64,000 nt of DNA from Commensalibacter melissae (GCF_003691365.1 NZ_CP033087.1:1770001-1834000), one strand, 5' to 3'; positions 47,086-57,325 are shown, numbered from the stretch's first letter. The notes: generated from the letters alone by a model not told the origin. Translations and numbers: made by a program.

Positions 47086-47988
47086 ATGACCAATAAAATT
47101 ACATCAATTCCAATTTTTAAAAATATCACCGTCATTGGCCCAGGATTAATCGGTTCTTCAATTCTTCGACGCATTCAAAAAGATACCACTATTTCAGAAT
47201 ATACGGTTGCTGTTGATAATCACCCTGAAGTTTGTCATCGCGTTAAGAAATTAAAAATCGCCAATAAAGTCAGTTCAGACCCTGTTGAGTCAGTTAAAAA
47301 TGCAGATTGCGTCATCCTCGCAATACCTGTTGGTGCCATGCAAGAAGTTGCCAAACAAATTATTCCACATATGAAAAAAGGGGCCATTCTTACCGATACA
47401 GGATCCACCAAGGCTTCTGTCATCGCCGCCATTACTCCCTATCTTACTTCTGATATTTCCTTTGTTCCGGCACATCCCATGGCCGGAACAGAATTTTCCG
47501 GTCCTGATGCTGGTTTTGAATCTCTGTTTGAAAATCGTTGGTGCCTGATAACGCCCACCACCTCAACCGGAAAAGAAAGCGTTTATAAGATCGAGCGATT
47601 CTGGCAGGCCATGGGGGCGAATACGCGCATTCTTGATATAAGACATCATGATAAAATCTGCGCAATTGTAAGTCATTTGCCACATCTACTTGCCTTTACT
47701 ATCTGCAATACAGCAGATAGTCTGGCCGATGAAACACGTTCCGAGGTATTGGATTACGCGGCGTCCGGATTTAGGGATTTTACACGGATTGCAGCATCTG
47801 ACCCAATTATGTGGAAGGATATTTTTCTCAATAACCGTGAAGCCATTCTGGAAATGCTGGCTCGCTTTACCGAAGATGCCCAGGCAATGGCAAAAGCGAT
47901 TCGCTGGCAAGATGAGGACTATATTGTAAAAACAATTAAAAAAGGACGGGAAATTCGTAAATCCCTTATCAATAATAAGCAAGCATAA
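47086..47988 (+). CDS. tyrC: Prephenate/arogenate dehydrogenase
   Basis: 300-residue NAD(P)-dependent TyrA-family dehydrogenase that oxidises prephenate or L-arogenate in tyrosine synthesis. VIGPGLIGSS is the dinucleotide motif, TDTGSTKASV follows, and PAHPMAGTE carries the catalytic His; SHLPHLLAF is the second conserved block. No chorismate mutase or ACT domain. Often near hisC in alphaproteobacteria, not seen here. Same strand as hpnL. Confidence 0.88.
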   Translation: MTNKITSIPIFKNITVIGPGLIGSSILRRIQKDTTISEYTVAVDNHPEVCHRVKKLKIANKVSSDPVESVKNADCVILAIPVGAMQEVAKQIIPHMKKGAILTDTGSTKASVIAAITPYLTSDISFVPAHPMAGTEFSGPDAGFESLFENRWCLITPTTSTGKESVYKIERFWQAMGANTRILDIRHHDKICAIVSHLPHLLAFTICNTADSLADETRSEVLDYAASGFRDFTRIAASDPIMWKDIFLNNREAILEMLARFTEDAQAMAKAIRWQDEDYIVKTIKKGREIRKSLINNKQA

Positions 47989-48073
47989 TCATTTTATTGG
48001 TCTTATTCATTAAGATATCTTATTTTAATTTATCGGCTTTTTCCTCAGCACCCTAAGATAAGATAATCATAAA

Positions 48074-49693
48074 ATGAACGTACTGCCATCAAAACTCCCA
48101 TCGATTCAAAAACTGATGAATACATTTGAATGGAAACACACAACGCTAGGAGAACAAAAAAATTGGCCGTCTACACTACATACAACGATTTCCCTGTTAA
48201 TGAATTCTTCACTTCCCATGATTCTTTTTTGGGGAAAGAAGTATATCACATTTTATAATGAAGCCTACGTTCCCTTTATTGATTTTAAACATCCTGCCCT
48301 TTTGGGGCGTCCTCTACTGGAGGTTTGGCCAGAACAGAACAAGAATTTCAATAAAATTATCAAACTTGTTTATCAAGGAGAATCCTTCAGTTACACATTT
48401 CAACAGCAGCACGCCAAAAATTCATCCTCTCATCTCTTGCAAAAAATTACCATTACCTTTAATCCTGTTCATAATGAACATAATAAAATAAACGGTATCC
48501 TTGGAATCATTACAAATATAACCGATCACAAAAAACCAGAAACAGAATCAATCGAGCATTTAATCGGTGGCATAGCTCATGATTTCAACACTCTGCTTGG
48601 TGGAATAATTGGAAATCTGGAATTAATGGATTTGCGAATTCAACAAAAAAAACTGGAAAAATTACCCACTTATATCAATGCTGCCCAACAAGCGGCATCC
48701 CAAGCCTCAGTCATTACAAATCAGCTTCTTTCCTTCTCAAGAAGGCAAACTCTCATTCCGCACGTTACGAACCCCAATCACATCATTCAAATTCTGACTG
48801 ATGTTTTTCAAAACATACTTCATAAGAATTCAGACAAAACCATTTTTCTTAATTTTTCTTTGAGTCAAGATATTTGGCCTGTTTTTTGCGATCCAGAACA
48901 ATTTAAAACCGCACTGATCAATATTTTTACAAATGCTTGTGAAGCGATACAATCCCTGACAGGAAGAATAAATATATCCAGTAAAAATTTATCTATTGAC
49001 CATACTCTTGCCAATCAGCTTTCCATTAAACCTGATGACTACGTAAAAATAAGTATAAAGGATAATGGTAAAGGCATCAAGCCTGAATATATTGACCGTG
49101 TTACAGATCCCTTTTTTACAACCAAACCTTTGGGAAAAAGAGCCGGACTCGGCCTTTCAATGGCTTATGGTTTTACCAGACAGTCACGCGGATATTTAAA
49201 GCTGCATTCCAGGTATATGGAAGGCACTATTATTGATTTATATCTTCCACGATATCGACGCCCTTTGGTTGTGGAAAATTTTTTCACAAATGATACCCGG
49301 CAATTATGCTATAAAACATTAATTATTTCACAAGATTACCATCTTCGTACACTTTTAGGCGAGGCATTTGAAGATCTTGGTTATACAGCGACCATGGTTA
49401 AAACTTATCCAGAGGCAACAACATTACTAAACAATAGCTCAAATTTCGATTTTATCACTATTGATACCAGGATATTACAGCAATTCAACAATCAAAATAT
49501 AATTTCAACACTTCACAACAATTATCCAGATCTACTAATTCTTTTCATTACCGGTTATGAAAAGAACTTTGTAAATTTATCCGATTTTACAGACGAGAAA
49601 AATTTTATTATTCGACAACCGATAACGTATTCTCTTCTTGCCGATCAAATTGAAACAATAAAAAAAATACGGGAAAAGAAATTCCCGTATTAA
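48074..49693 (+). CDS. Hybrid sensor histidine kinase with PAS and degenerate receiver
   Basis: 539 residues without membrane helices. PAS-like region (about 20-155) with PMILFWGKKYITFYNEAY and FKHPALLGRPLLEVW; HisKA with phospho-acceptor His169 in GIAHDFNTLLGGI; HATPase with NIFTNACEAI, DNGKGI and GLGLSMAYGF; then a receiver (about 405-525). The receiver has the Asp in ITIDTRI but only one residue of the acidic pair (ISQD), and the usual KP is QP. It may not accept phosphate normally. No cognate regulator gene adjoins. Cytosolic sensor of unknown signal. Confidence 0.87.
   Translation: MNVLPSKLPSIQKLMNTFEWKHTTLGEQKNWPSTLHTTISLLMNSSLPMILFWGKKYITFYNEAYVPFIDFKHPALLGRPLLEVWPEQNKNFNKIIKLVYQGESFSYTFQQQHAKNSSSHLLQKITITFNPVHNEHNKINGILGIITNITDHKKPETESIEHLIGGIAHDFNTLLGGIIGNLELMDLRIQQKKLEKLPTYINAAQQAASQASVITNQLLSFSRRQTLIPHVTNPNHIIQILTDVFQNILHKNSDKTIFLNFSLSQDIWPVFCDPEQFKTALINIFTNACEAIQSLTGRINISSKNLSIDHTLANQLSIKPDDYVKISIKDNGKGIKPEYIDRVTDPFFTTKPLGKRAGLGLSMAYGFTRQSRGYLKLHSRYMEGTIIDLYLPRYRRPLVVENFFTNDTRQLCYKTLIISQDYHLRTLLGEAFEDLGYTATMVKTYPEATTLLNNSSNFDFITIDTRILQQFNNQNIISTLHNNYPDLLILFITGYEKNFVNLSDFTDEKNFIIRQPITYSLLADQIETIKKIREKKFPY
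49666..49691 (-). terminator. Intrinsic terminator of pyk
   Basis: A 10-bp perfect stem (49666-49675 and 49682-49691; AATACGGGAA / TTCCCGTATT) with a 6-base loop. Read on the minus strand it is followed by TTTTTTTATTG, a good U-run. It overlaps the last codons of the kinase gene on the plus strand. Confidence 0.75.
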
Positions 49694-49724
49694 AAAATTG
49701 AATTATTTTATTTTTATTAAAATA

Positions 49725-51170
49725 CTAGTTGATTTCTGTAACACGAATCAAATTCGTGCTGCCTGTCTGACCAAAAGGAACACCGGCAACAACAACAATT
49801 TGGTCACCCTTTTTGACAATATTGTGTTCTTGCGTCGTTTTACGGGCTTCATCAACAATATGTTCAACAGTACAAGAAGGTATGCAAGCCTCATTTGTTG
49901 TACATGGATGAATACCCCACACCAATGCCAACCTACGAGCCACTTCAACACTTGGCGTTAGACTAAAAATCATACTGTTTGGACGTTCTCTCGACATGCG
50001 CAGGGCAGTTGTTCCCTTATGCGTATAGGCAACAACAGCGGGTGCAGACAAAGTCGCACAAATTTTCTGGGCAGCGGCAACAATGGCATCAGCAATATTA
50101 CGTTGAGGCTGTTCACGCGTGGCTTCCATTAATTTTGTCCACTCTTTATCTTTTTCAACCCGTGTAATAATACGGTTCATAATGGAAACTGCTTCTTTCG
50201 GATACTGACCTGCCGCACTTTCAGCAGACAACATGACCGCATCAGCGCCCTCCAATACAGCAGTTGCAACATCAGAAGCTTCAGCACGGGTAGGTGTTGG
50301 TGATGAAATCATGCTTTCCAACATCTGAGTGGCCACAATCACTGGTTTACCAAGACTGCGCGCCTTGCGAATAATCTGAATTTGAACTAGGGGCACCTCT
50401 TCAGGAGGCATTTCAACACCAAGATCACCACGGGCAACCATTACACCATCTGTAACTTCAAGAATTGAATCAAGATTTTCAATTGCTTGTGGTTTTTCCA
50501 TTTTGGTGATAATCCAGGCTCTACCATTGGAAATAGCCTTGGCTTCCTGAACATCCTCTGGACGCTGAACAAAGGAAAGCCCGATAAAATCAACACCCAG
50601 ATCCAATGCAAAACGTAAATCTTTATGATCTTTTTCTGTCAATGCTGGAATGGGCAAAACCATATCAGGAACATTCACACCTTTATGATCAGATAAAACA
50701 CCGCCGACGGTAACTTCGGTTTCCAAATAATCTGCACCAACATTCCGAACCGTTAAACGTAACTTACCGTCATCAAGCAATAATCTTGCCCCTGGCTTTG
50801 CACTTTGGATAATCTCTTTGTGAGGTAAACAGACACGATGTTCATCACCTAATGCCGGATCTAAATCTAAACGAAAAATTGCTCCATTTTTTAGAGTGAC
50901 CTTACCATTTGCAAAATTCCCTACGCGCAATTTAGGTCCCTGAATATCGGCCAAAATACCAATAACCTTACCTGTTTCCTCTTCGATTTCACGGATAATA
51001 CGATATCGTTCTGCATGATCCTCATGTGTACCATGGGAAAAATTCAAACGAAAAACATCAACCCCGGCCAAAAACAAAGCCTTGATCATTTCTTTTGTTG
51101 AGGAAGCAGGTCCCAAAGTTGATACAATTTTTGCCCGACGATCTCTTAAGATTAATGATTTATCTTTCAT
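49725..51170 (-). CDS. pyk: Pyruvate kinase
   Basis: 481-residue glycolytic kinase producing pyruvate and ATP. KIVSTLGPAS opens the barrel; ITKMEKPQAI has the catalytic Lys, MVARGDLGVEMP is the Mg-site motif, KPVIVATQMLESM and the C-terminal allosteric domain follow. Full length. ATG has a ribosome site GGAAC-type. Intrinsic terminator downstream. Confidence 0.95.
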   Translation of the reverse strand: MKDKSLILRDRRAKIVSTLGPASSTKEMIKALFLAGVDVFRLNFSHGTHEDHAERYRIIREIEEETGKVIGILADIQGPKLRVGNFANGKVTLKNGAIFRLDLDPALGDEHRVCLPHKEIIQSAKPGARLLLDDGKLRLTVRNVGADYLETEVTVGGVLSDHKGVNVPDMVLPIPALTEKDHKDLRFALDLGVDFIGLSFVQRPEDVQEAKAISNGRAWIITKMEKPQAIENLDSILEVTDGVMVARGDLGVEMPPEEVPLVQIQIIRKARSLGKPVIVATQMLESMISSPTPTRAEASDVATAVLEGADAVMLSAESAAGQYPKEAVSIMNRIITRVEKDKEWTKLMEATREQPQRNIADAIVAAAQKICATLSAPAVVAYTHKGTTALRMSRERPNSMIFSLTPSVEVARRLALVWGIHPCTTNEACIPSCTVEHIVDEARKTTQEHNIVKKGDQIVVVAGVPFGQTGSTNLIRVTEIN

Positions 51171-51258
51171 AATATTAGTTCCTTACATTTTTAATTGTGA
51201 ATTCAAACGTATCAAATTTGAATTCTTTATTCCTATATATCATTATTCAATAAGAAAA

Positions 51259-52176
51259 TTAATGAGGCTGGATAATTTCCTGTGGAAGCAAGCCCCAGAT
51301 ATTTGATCTTGGTATCCATCCTATATAGGTATTAATTTTAACTTTACACCAACTGGCGTTAGGTTGGCATTCTTTTATACTTCCAACAACTCCGGGTTTC
51401 AAAATCGCAACTGGATCAGCCGACTCTTGTGGAACAGTCCTTACAATAACACCCTGACCCGATAATTGGGAATTTTGTGTTTTGGATACATATTCTGAAA
51501 TATAGCTGTCTGTGCTTTTTACTTCTGATTTCTCTTTTGTTTCATCTTGTAATTTATCTTTATCATCCATGACACTGAGCGGCATTCCAGTTGTAATGAA
51601 AAAACGCTCTCTGGATAAAATAGCCTGCTGGATCCATCCTTTTTGTCCATCCACGTCCTCAATAAGACGCCAGACATCAAATTCCCTAAGAATTTTTACT
51701 GGCATATGACGTCTGTGATAAATCATGATAATAGGATAACGGGTTCCAGGGCCTGCTCGCATGTTCACCACATCCGCACGTAAAGAAAGAAAATGAGGAA
51801 TAGGCAAACCTGTAACAGAACCCTTTTCTGGTTCCTGAGATGGAATGCTGCTTGCAGCAGGGATTGCGGCCGCTGAAGCGGTTGCGACTCCCACTGCTGT
51901 TCCAGCTGCAGCTGTGCCCCCCCCCTCATTATTATTCACAGATTGAGTCTGAGAGTTTTCCTGTATATGAACCTTTTTTTTCTTGTGAGAAACTGGGTGG
52001 CTTTTTTTCCTGATACTTTTTTTATAAACAAGCTGTTTATGCTGATTTTTTTCCTGAGTAAAAGCGGTCGTGGAAAAACATAAAATATTTAAACAAAATA
52101 TTGATATAAAAAATGAAATGTATAAAAAACAATTTAAGCTTTTTTTAATAAGATGATCTAAAAAACCGCATTGCAT
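51259..52176 (-). CDS. Exported SH3-domain protein with poly-G coding tract
   Basis: 305 residues. N-terminal membrane/signal segment (about 12-38, ending AFTQEK), a basic Lys/His-rich linker, a Gly/Ala-rich stretch (84-110) and two bacterial SH3 domains (about 126-190 with LSLRADVVNMRAGPGTRYP; and about 232-300 with IVRTVPQESADP). SH3 domains of this kind often bind peptidoglycan. The codons for Gly85-Gly87 contain a run of nine G (51918-51926 as C), unusual in this AT-rich genome. Confidence 0.8.
   Translation of the reverse strand: MQCGFLDHLIKKSLNCFLYISFFISIFCLNILCFSTTAFTQEKNQHKQLVYKKSIRKKSHPVSHKKKKVHIQENSQTQSVNNNEGGGTAAAGTAVGVATASAAAIPAASSIPSQEPEKGSVTGLPIPHFLSLRADVVNMRAGPGTRYPIIMIYHRRHMPVKILREFDVWRLIEDVDGQKGWIQQAILSRERFFITTGMPLSVMDDKDKLQDETKEKSEVKSTDSYISEYVSKTQNSQLSGQGVIVRTVPQESADPVAILKPGVVGSIKECQPNASWCKVKINTYIGWIPRSNIWGLLPQEIIQPH
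51918..51926. repeat. C9/G9 homopolymer in SH3-protein gene
   Basis: Nine consecutive C on the plus strand encode Gly-Gly-Gly on the minus strand. Length changes would shift the frame before both SH3 domains. Confidence 0.9.
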
Positions 52177-52327
52177 TTTATCTTGTCTTTCAAATATAAA
52201 TCAAGGGATCAAATCGTTACTATAATATAAAATAATAATTATGTTATAATAAATTCAATGCCTTCTTTCAAAAAGGCAAGAGACATATTACCATAAATCT
52301 TATTCAAACAGGTTAAATAACAAGAAT

Positions 52328-52924
52328 ATGACTTTTTTATACATATCCCAAAAAAAATATAGAAAAAATCTGTTTTTATATATAAAATGGTTAATGGTTA
52401 TAATTGTATTATGTACAATATACATTGCCTATCCGTATTTGACCCTATGGTCTATTTCTAAGGCGATACAGACCCACGATACTAAATATCTAACCAAAAG
52501 TTTGAACTGGCATTCTATTCAAGATCACTTAAAAAAATATCTCACTCAAGATTTTCACAGCCCTTCAAAAGAAGACCTGGATGAATTACCGGATTTTGGA
52601 ACGTCTTTTGCGACTGAAGCGGTAAGTAATGCTATTGATCATCATATCAATCACAATAGTTTACATGTTTTACTTGATTATATATCCCCGCCTACATTAT
52701 CATCATCCTCTTCTTTGAAAAATAAGAAGAATGCATTACAAATTTATATGTCGAGCCATATCTATTTTTCTTCGCCTTTTACAATGCACGCAAGAATCAT
52801 AATTCCTGGTGAAAACATGCCACCCTTAAGCCTGACAATGAAATTACAAAGATGTCGTTGGAAAATTACAAACATATCTTTACCTGATCAGGTTATTGCC
52901 CAACTTTTCCAACAGAATAAATAG
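52328..52924 (+). CDS. DUF2939 family membrane-anchored protein
   Basis: 198 residues with one N-terminal membrane helix (about 17-39) and a periplasmic or cytoplasmic domain in which AYPYLTLWSISKAIQTHDT, LTKSLNWHSIQDHLKKYL and the ITNISLPDQVI end match DUF2939 proteins. Function unknown. It converges with the DUF3126 gene (11-base gap). Confidence 0.72.
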   Translation: MTFLYISQKKYRKNLFLYIKWLMVIIVLCTIYIAYPYLTLWSISKAIQTHDTKYLTKSLNWHSIQDHLKKYLTQDFHSPSKEDLDELPDFGTSFATEAVSNAIDHHINHNSLHVLLDYISPPTLSSSSSLKNKKNALQIYMSSHIYFSSPFTMHARIIIPGENMPPLSLTMKLQRCRWKITNISLPDQVIAQLFQQNK

Positions 52925-52935
52925 ACTAGTTCTGA

Positions 52936-53163
52936 TTATACAAGATCTTCTTCTAATATTGTCATTGAGATCGCATAAGAAATTTCACCTTCATCCTCAT
53001 CACGATAAACTGTTCCAATTGACTCAAGTGTTTTTCCCTCTTGAATACATAATTCAACAGGCTGTCCCTGACGTTTAGGCAAAATAACCTTCAAATTGTT
53101 ATTCCCTAATTTTTTCTGTAAATATGACTGTAATGACTTGCCTTCTTTTTCAGTAATATTCAT
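52936..53163 (-). CDS. DUF3126 family small protein
   Basis: 75 residues of the alphaproteobacterial DUF3126 type: a short helix KSLQSYLQKKLG, beta strands LKVILPKRQGQPVEL, then IGTVYRDEDEGEISYA and the terminal AISMTILEEDL. Cytosolic; no function known. Single gene. Confidence 0.8.
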   Translation of the reverse strand: MNITEKEGKSLQSYLQKKLGNNNLKVILPKRQGQPVELCIQEGKTLESIGTVYRDEDEGEISYAISMTILEEDLV

Positions 53164-53256
53164 AGACTTTACCTTATCTTGAAATCGAAAATTGAAAATG
53201 ATTCCATATTAGTTAACCAACCCTTTACCAAATTACCAGTTCTTTATTTGAAATTA

Positions 53257-54267
53257 TCATTTAATTTTCTCTGAAGAATCAACAACAACCAACAGGTCAC
53301 CAGCAATTGGTGTAACCTGGCGATTTCTAGATAAAATAGCTTCAAACCGTTTATTCTGTTTTGCTGCCTGCTCATATAAAACATCTATGATACCATAATG
53401 ATCTATAAAACGGTTCATATGGGCAGAAATACGAACGCATCCTTCAGATGCAGAATTGCCCAGTCTTGGTTCCAAATATACAGGATCTGTTGCATGCATT
53501 TCCAACCGAATCTGACCTTTTACATGATTAGGCAACCACCCTTTTTCAGCCCATTGCCAACCAAAATCCCATACTCGCATTCCTTTCGTTCCGTTACCAC
53601 GAATCCCTAATTTATTCTTGGTACCCAACGCGCGATATCCCAACCTTTCCGTAGTATTCATGAATACACCTGTCGGTGTGACATAATATAATTTACGTCC
53701 TTTTTTTCCTGTAGATACATGTCCTCCCCCAAATGCCATCCATTGATCCGTGCCTTGAGGAAACGCCAGCACAAAACATAAAGCTTGAACCTTGGGATTG
53801 CGATCAACCACAACTAAAATCTGCGCCCGTTTCAAGAGAATACCTGATTTTTCAACTTCTTTTTTGGCCAGTCTAATCCATTCCATATTTTGTTTATTGC
53901 TATAAATTCGTGCACGGGGAACATTCTTGCTTAATAAACGCTGAAGCCTTCTGGCCTCTAAATAGGCCTTATCCGGCGCAAGGACTGGTAAAGGAGGTAA
54001 AGTGACAAAATGATTATTACCAAAGATCGAGAATTTATTTTCAAACTGAGTATAATCAATATGACATTGATTTCCTGTCAGACTTGAAAAACAGTCATAT
54101 ATAATTGGAGAAAAATCACGATCATCAATTGGACAATAATAATGTCGTCTTAAAGAGTTCAATTGATCAGTAACATTGAAAGAGGAGAGAGATGTTTTAG
54201 CAAAAGGCTGCATAATAAAGATTAAAGAGCACAATAATATGCAAACCCTTAATCGATAAAGCTTCAT
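53257..54267 (-). CDS. Exported L,D-transpeptidase (YkuD family)
   Basis: 336 residues with a signal peptide (about 1-25, LIFIMQPFAKTS). The YkuD domain occupies the middle and end; the active-site pair is the His in EMHATDPVY and the nucleophile Cys in SASEGCVRIS. It cross-links peptidoglycan or attaches proteins. It lies 82 bases after lpd; a perfect 12-bp inverted repeat stands in that gap. Acetic acid bacteria have an unusual L,D-transpeptidase class making 1-3 cross-links; whether this is one cannot be said by eye. Confidence 0.85.
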   Translation of the reverse strand: MKLYRLRVCILLCSLIFIMQPFAKTSLSSFNVTDQLNSLRRHYYCPIDDRDFSPIIYDCFSSLTGNQCHIDYTQFENKFSIFGNNHFVTLPPLPVLAPDKAYLEARRLQRLLSKNVPRARIYSNKQNMEWIRLAKKEVEKSGILLKRAQILVVVDRNPKVQALCFVLAFPQGTDQWMAFGGGHVSTGKKGRKLYYVTPTGVFMNTTERLGYRALGTKNKLGIRGNGTKGMRVWDFGWQWAEKGWLPNHVKGQIRLEMHATDPVYLEPRLGNSASEGCVRISAHMNRFIDHYGIIDVLYEQAAKQNKRFEAILSRNRQVTPIAGDLLVVVDSSEKIK

Positions 54268-54282
54268 CCTCTCTCCTTATTA

Positions 54283-54327
54283 TGTAAAATATTACAATTA
54301 TTCATTAATTATATATAATATTTTACA
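54283..54327. repeat. 12-bp inverted repeat upstream of the L,D-transpeptidase gene
   Basis: TGTAAAATATTA (54283-54294) and TAATATTTTACA (54316-54327), perfect, with 21 bases between them. It lies in the lpd/transpeptidase gap. No T-run follows, so an operator or a 3'-end hairpin of lpd are both possible. Confidence 0.4.
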
Positions 54328-54349
54328 AATAAAAACAGAATAATTTAGT

Positions 54350-56074
54350 TTACATATGGATTGCCTGGTTCTGTGTTGCCAAGGCCGCCTCTTTAACCGC
54401 TTCGGACAAGGTAGGATGCGCATGACAAGTCAAGGCAATATCTTCGGCAGAAGCACCAAAAGCCATTGCCAATACGACTTCTGCAATCATTTCACTGCAA
54501 TTTGGACCAATCATATGAACACCCAAAATTCTGTTGGTATGCTTATCGGCCAGAATTTTTACAAAACCGTCTGTTTTACCCATTGCACGGGCACGACCAT
54601 TAGCGCTGAATGGAAATTTGCCAACCGTATAGGCTACATTTTCTTTTTTCAATACTTCTTCTGTTTTACCAACCATGGCAACCTCAGGTTCTGTATAAAC
54701 AACACCTGGAACAAGGTTGTAATCAACATGCGGCTTTTTACCTGCAATAAATTCTATGGCTGCCACACCATCCTCTTCTGCTTTATGCGCCAACATTGGA
54801 CCAGCTATCACGTCTCCAATCGCGTAAATACCCGGAATATTGGTTTGGAATTGAGCGTCTGTTTTAATTCTTCCCCTTTCATCCAATTCCACACCAATTT
54901 TATCTAGTCCCAGACCTGCAGTTACAGGACGGCGACCAACTGCCATCAAGACCACATCTGCCTCAAGAGTTTCCTGATTCCCTCCTTGAGCGGCTTCAAT
55001 TGCGATCTCAAGCTGTCCATTCATCTTGTCAATTTTACTAACTTTATGAGACAGTTTCAGTTCAAAACCTTGCTTGATCAAAAGACGGGCTAATGTAGAT
55101 GAAATTTCCTGATCAAAACCAGGCACCAACCGATCAAAGTATTCAACCACAGTAACCCTGGCACCTAAACGTTTCCAAACACTTCCAAGTTCAACCCCGA
55201 TCACACCACCACCAATAACGACCATATGACGAGGTATTTCAGAAAGAGCCAAGGCTCCTGTTGAACTTACAACCTGTTTTTCATCAATTTCAATTCCCGG
55301 CAATCCTGCCGTCTCACTGCCAGTTGCAATGATAATGGAACGCGCGCTAATCTCTTGCCCATTAACGGAAACTTTTCCTGCGGCAACAATGGTTGCCTCG
55401 CCCTCAATACGCGTTACCTTATTCTTTTTGAATAAGAACTCGATCCCATTAACATTCGCCTCAACGACTGACTGTTTGTGCTCCTGCATTTTTTTCAGAT
55501 CAACTGAGACATTCTTAACAACAACCCCCAATTTTTCAAATTGATGCCGGGCAGCTTCATATTGCTCGGAAGCATATAATAAAGCTTTTGAAGGGATGCA
55601 GCCAACATTCAAGCATGTTCCACCCAATGTTTTGCGTTTTTCTACACATGCGACTTTCATGCCCAGTTGTGCGGCACGAATAGCGGCAACATATCCTCCT
55701 GGTCCCGCACCAATTACAAGAACATCATAATCATATTCACTTGCTGGCGCGGAAGCGTCAACTGGTTTTTGCTCAGGATTTGAGCCCGAAACAGATGACA
55801 CTCTTGTATCATTTCTTGTGACTGTTTCTCCTTTTCCCAATGGTTCCAATGTCACCAATAATGCACCTACTGAAACCTCGCTGCCCGCTTCGACAACATG
55901 TTTGCCGACAATTCCCGCAGAAGGGGCCGGCACTTCAACATTTACTTTATCCGTTTCAAGCTCAACAATCGCCTCATCCGCAGCAACTTGATCGCCTGGC
56001 TGTTTCAACCATTTTGAAACAACAGCAGATGTTATACTTTCCCCCAAAACAGGTACGACAATATTTATGGTCAT
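54350..56074 (-). CDS. lpd: Dihydrolipoamide dehydrogenase with N-terminal lipoyl domain
   Basis: 574 residues, longer than the usual about 470 because of an N-terminal lipoyl domain (1-77) with lipoyl-Lys43 in [10 protein letters not shown]. After a linker, the FAD domain has [12 protein letters not shown], the redox pair Cys154/Cys159 in [15 protein letters not shown] and the C-terminal [10 protein letters not shown] with catalytic His-Glu. It reoxidises lipoamide in the 2-oxoglutarate dehydrogenase complex. Third gene of sucA-sucB-lpd. Confidence 0.94.
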   Translation of the reverse strand: MTINIVVPVLGESITSAVVSKWLKQPGDQVAADEAIVELETDKVNVEVPAPSAGIVGKHVVEAGSEVSVGALLVTLEPLGKGETVTRNDTRVSSVSGSNPEQKPVDASAPASEYDYDVLVIGAGPGGYVAAIRAAQLGMKVACVEKRKTLGGTCLNVGCIPSKALLYASEQYEAARHQFEKLGVVVKNVSVDLKKMQEHKQSVVEANVNGIEFLFKKNKVTRIEGEATIVAAGKVSVNGQEISARSIIIATGSETAGLPGIEIDEKQVVSSTGALALSEIPRHMVVIGGGVIGVELGSVWKRLGARVTVVEYFDRLVPGFDQEISSTLARLLIKQGFELKLSHKVSKIDKMNGQLEIAIEAAQGGNQETLEADVVLMAVGRRPVTAGLGLDKIGVELDERGRIKTDAQFQTNIPGIYAIGDVIAGPMLAHKAEEDGVAAIEFIAGKKPHVDYNLVPGVVYTEPEVAMVGKTEEVLKKENVAYTVGKFPFSANGRARAMGKTDGFVKILADKHTNRILGVHMIGPNCSEMIAEVVLAMAFGASAEDIALTCHAHPTLSEAVKEAALATQNQAIHM

Positions 56075-56119
56075 GTTTTTTACCTTTCCTATCCTTTATA
56101 ATAAATTTCACACGACCCC

Positions 56120-57325
56120 TTAAACATCCAACAACAAGCGTTCTGGATTTTCAATACGTTCCTTGATATGCACCAAGAAACTGACCGCTTCCTTACCATC
56201 CACGATACGATGGTCATAAGAAAGAGCAAGATACATCATTGGACGGATAACAACCTGTCCATTGACTGCAACTGGACGCTCTTTGATCGCGTGCATCCCC
56301 AGAATTCCTGATTGCGGCATATTTAAAATTGGGGTGGACATCAGAGAGCCGTAAATTCCTCCATTTGTAATCGAGAAGGTACCCCCTGAAAGGTCAGCTA
56401 ATTTCAACGTATTACTGCGTGCACGTTTTGCAAAATCAATGATCTGCCCCTCAATCTGAGCAAAACTCATTTGATCCGCATCTTTGAGCACGGGAACAAC
56501 CAGCCCATTTGGGCCACCAACCGCAATTCCCATATTCACAAAATGACGATAGATAATATCTTCACCATCAATTTGTGCATTGATTGCAGGATATTCCTGA
56601 AGGGCAGATACAGTTGCCTTTACAAAAAAAGACATAAATCCCAAACGGCTACCTTCATGTTTCTTATTGAAGGCTTCCTTATACAGGGTCCGCATATTTA
56701 TGACGGCAGACATGTCAACCTCATTAAAGGTCGTCAACATTGCCGCTGTTTCCTGTGCTTCTTTAAGGCGACGTGCAACCGTACGACGTAACCGGGTCAT
56801 TTTGACACGCTCTTCACGAGGATCATCCTGACGGGGTACAACAGGACCAGATGCCTTGGCCGGATTTTCTTTTTGATCCAGAAATTGTACCACATCATCC
56901 CGTGTAATCCGGCCACCCCGTCCCGTACCAGCCACCTGATCAACCGTAATATTTTTTTCTTCCATCATTTTACGGGCAGCCGGCATTGAAGCTGGCTTAT
57001 TACCAGCAGCCACTGAAACCAAGGGTTCTTCCTGTTTAGCATCCTGTACAGACACACTTTTGGATTGAGCCGATTCAATAACCGAAGCCCCATCCTCCAA
57101 TACAGTCAATAAGGTCCCAACACTGACCTCCTGCCCTTCTTGTACCAGCTGTGCACCCATCACACCTGTTTTAGGCGAAGGAACCTCTACACTTACCTTA
57201 TCTGTTTCAAGCTCTACAATCGCTTCATCCATATTCACAACCTCACCAGGTTTTTTTAACCACCTGGCAACTGTGGCCGTACTGATACTTTCGCCTAATT
57301 GCGGTACTTTAATTTCAATGGACAT
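56120..57325 (-). CDS. sucB: Dihydrolipoyllysine succinyltransferase SucB
   Basis: 401-residue E2 subunit. N-terminal lipoyl domain with Lys43 in [10 protein letters not shown], a peripheral-subunit-binding domain around 115-150 ([22 protein letters not shown]), and the catalytic domain ending with [12 protein letters not shown]. It transfers succinyl to CoA. The ATG has AGGA nine bases upstream. Middle gene of the operon. Confidence 0.95.
   Translation of the reverse strand: MSIEIKVPQLGESISTATVARWLKKPGEVVNMDEAIVELETDKVSVEVPSPKTGVMGAQLVQEGQEVSVGTLLTVLEDGASVIESAQSKSVSVQDAKQEEPLVSVAAGNKPASMPAARKMMEEKNITVDQVAGTGRGGRITRDDVVQFLDQKENPAKASGPVVPRQDDPREERVKMTRLRRTVARRLKEAQETAAMLTTFNEVDMSAVINMRTLYKEAFNKKHEGSRLGFMSFFVKATVSALQEYPAINAQIDGEDIIYRHFVNMGIAVGGPNGLVVPVLKDADQMSFAQIEGQIIDFAKRARSNTLKLADLSGGTFSITNGGIYGSLMSTPILNMPQSGILGMHAIKERPVAVNGQVVIRPMMYLALSYDHRIVDGKEAVSFLVHIKERIENPERLLLDV

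Noticed and set aside
52260-52277. GCCTT...AAGGC small hairpin before the DUF2939 gene
   Set aside because: Five-base stem with no other signal around it.
54356-54907. 183-codon plus-strand open frame inside lpd
   Set aside because: Antisense to lpd coding sequence; composition reflects the complementary codons.
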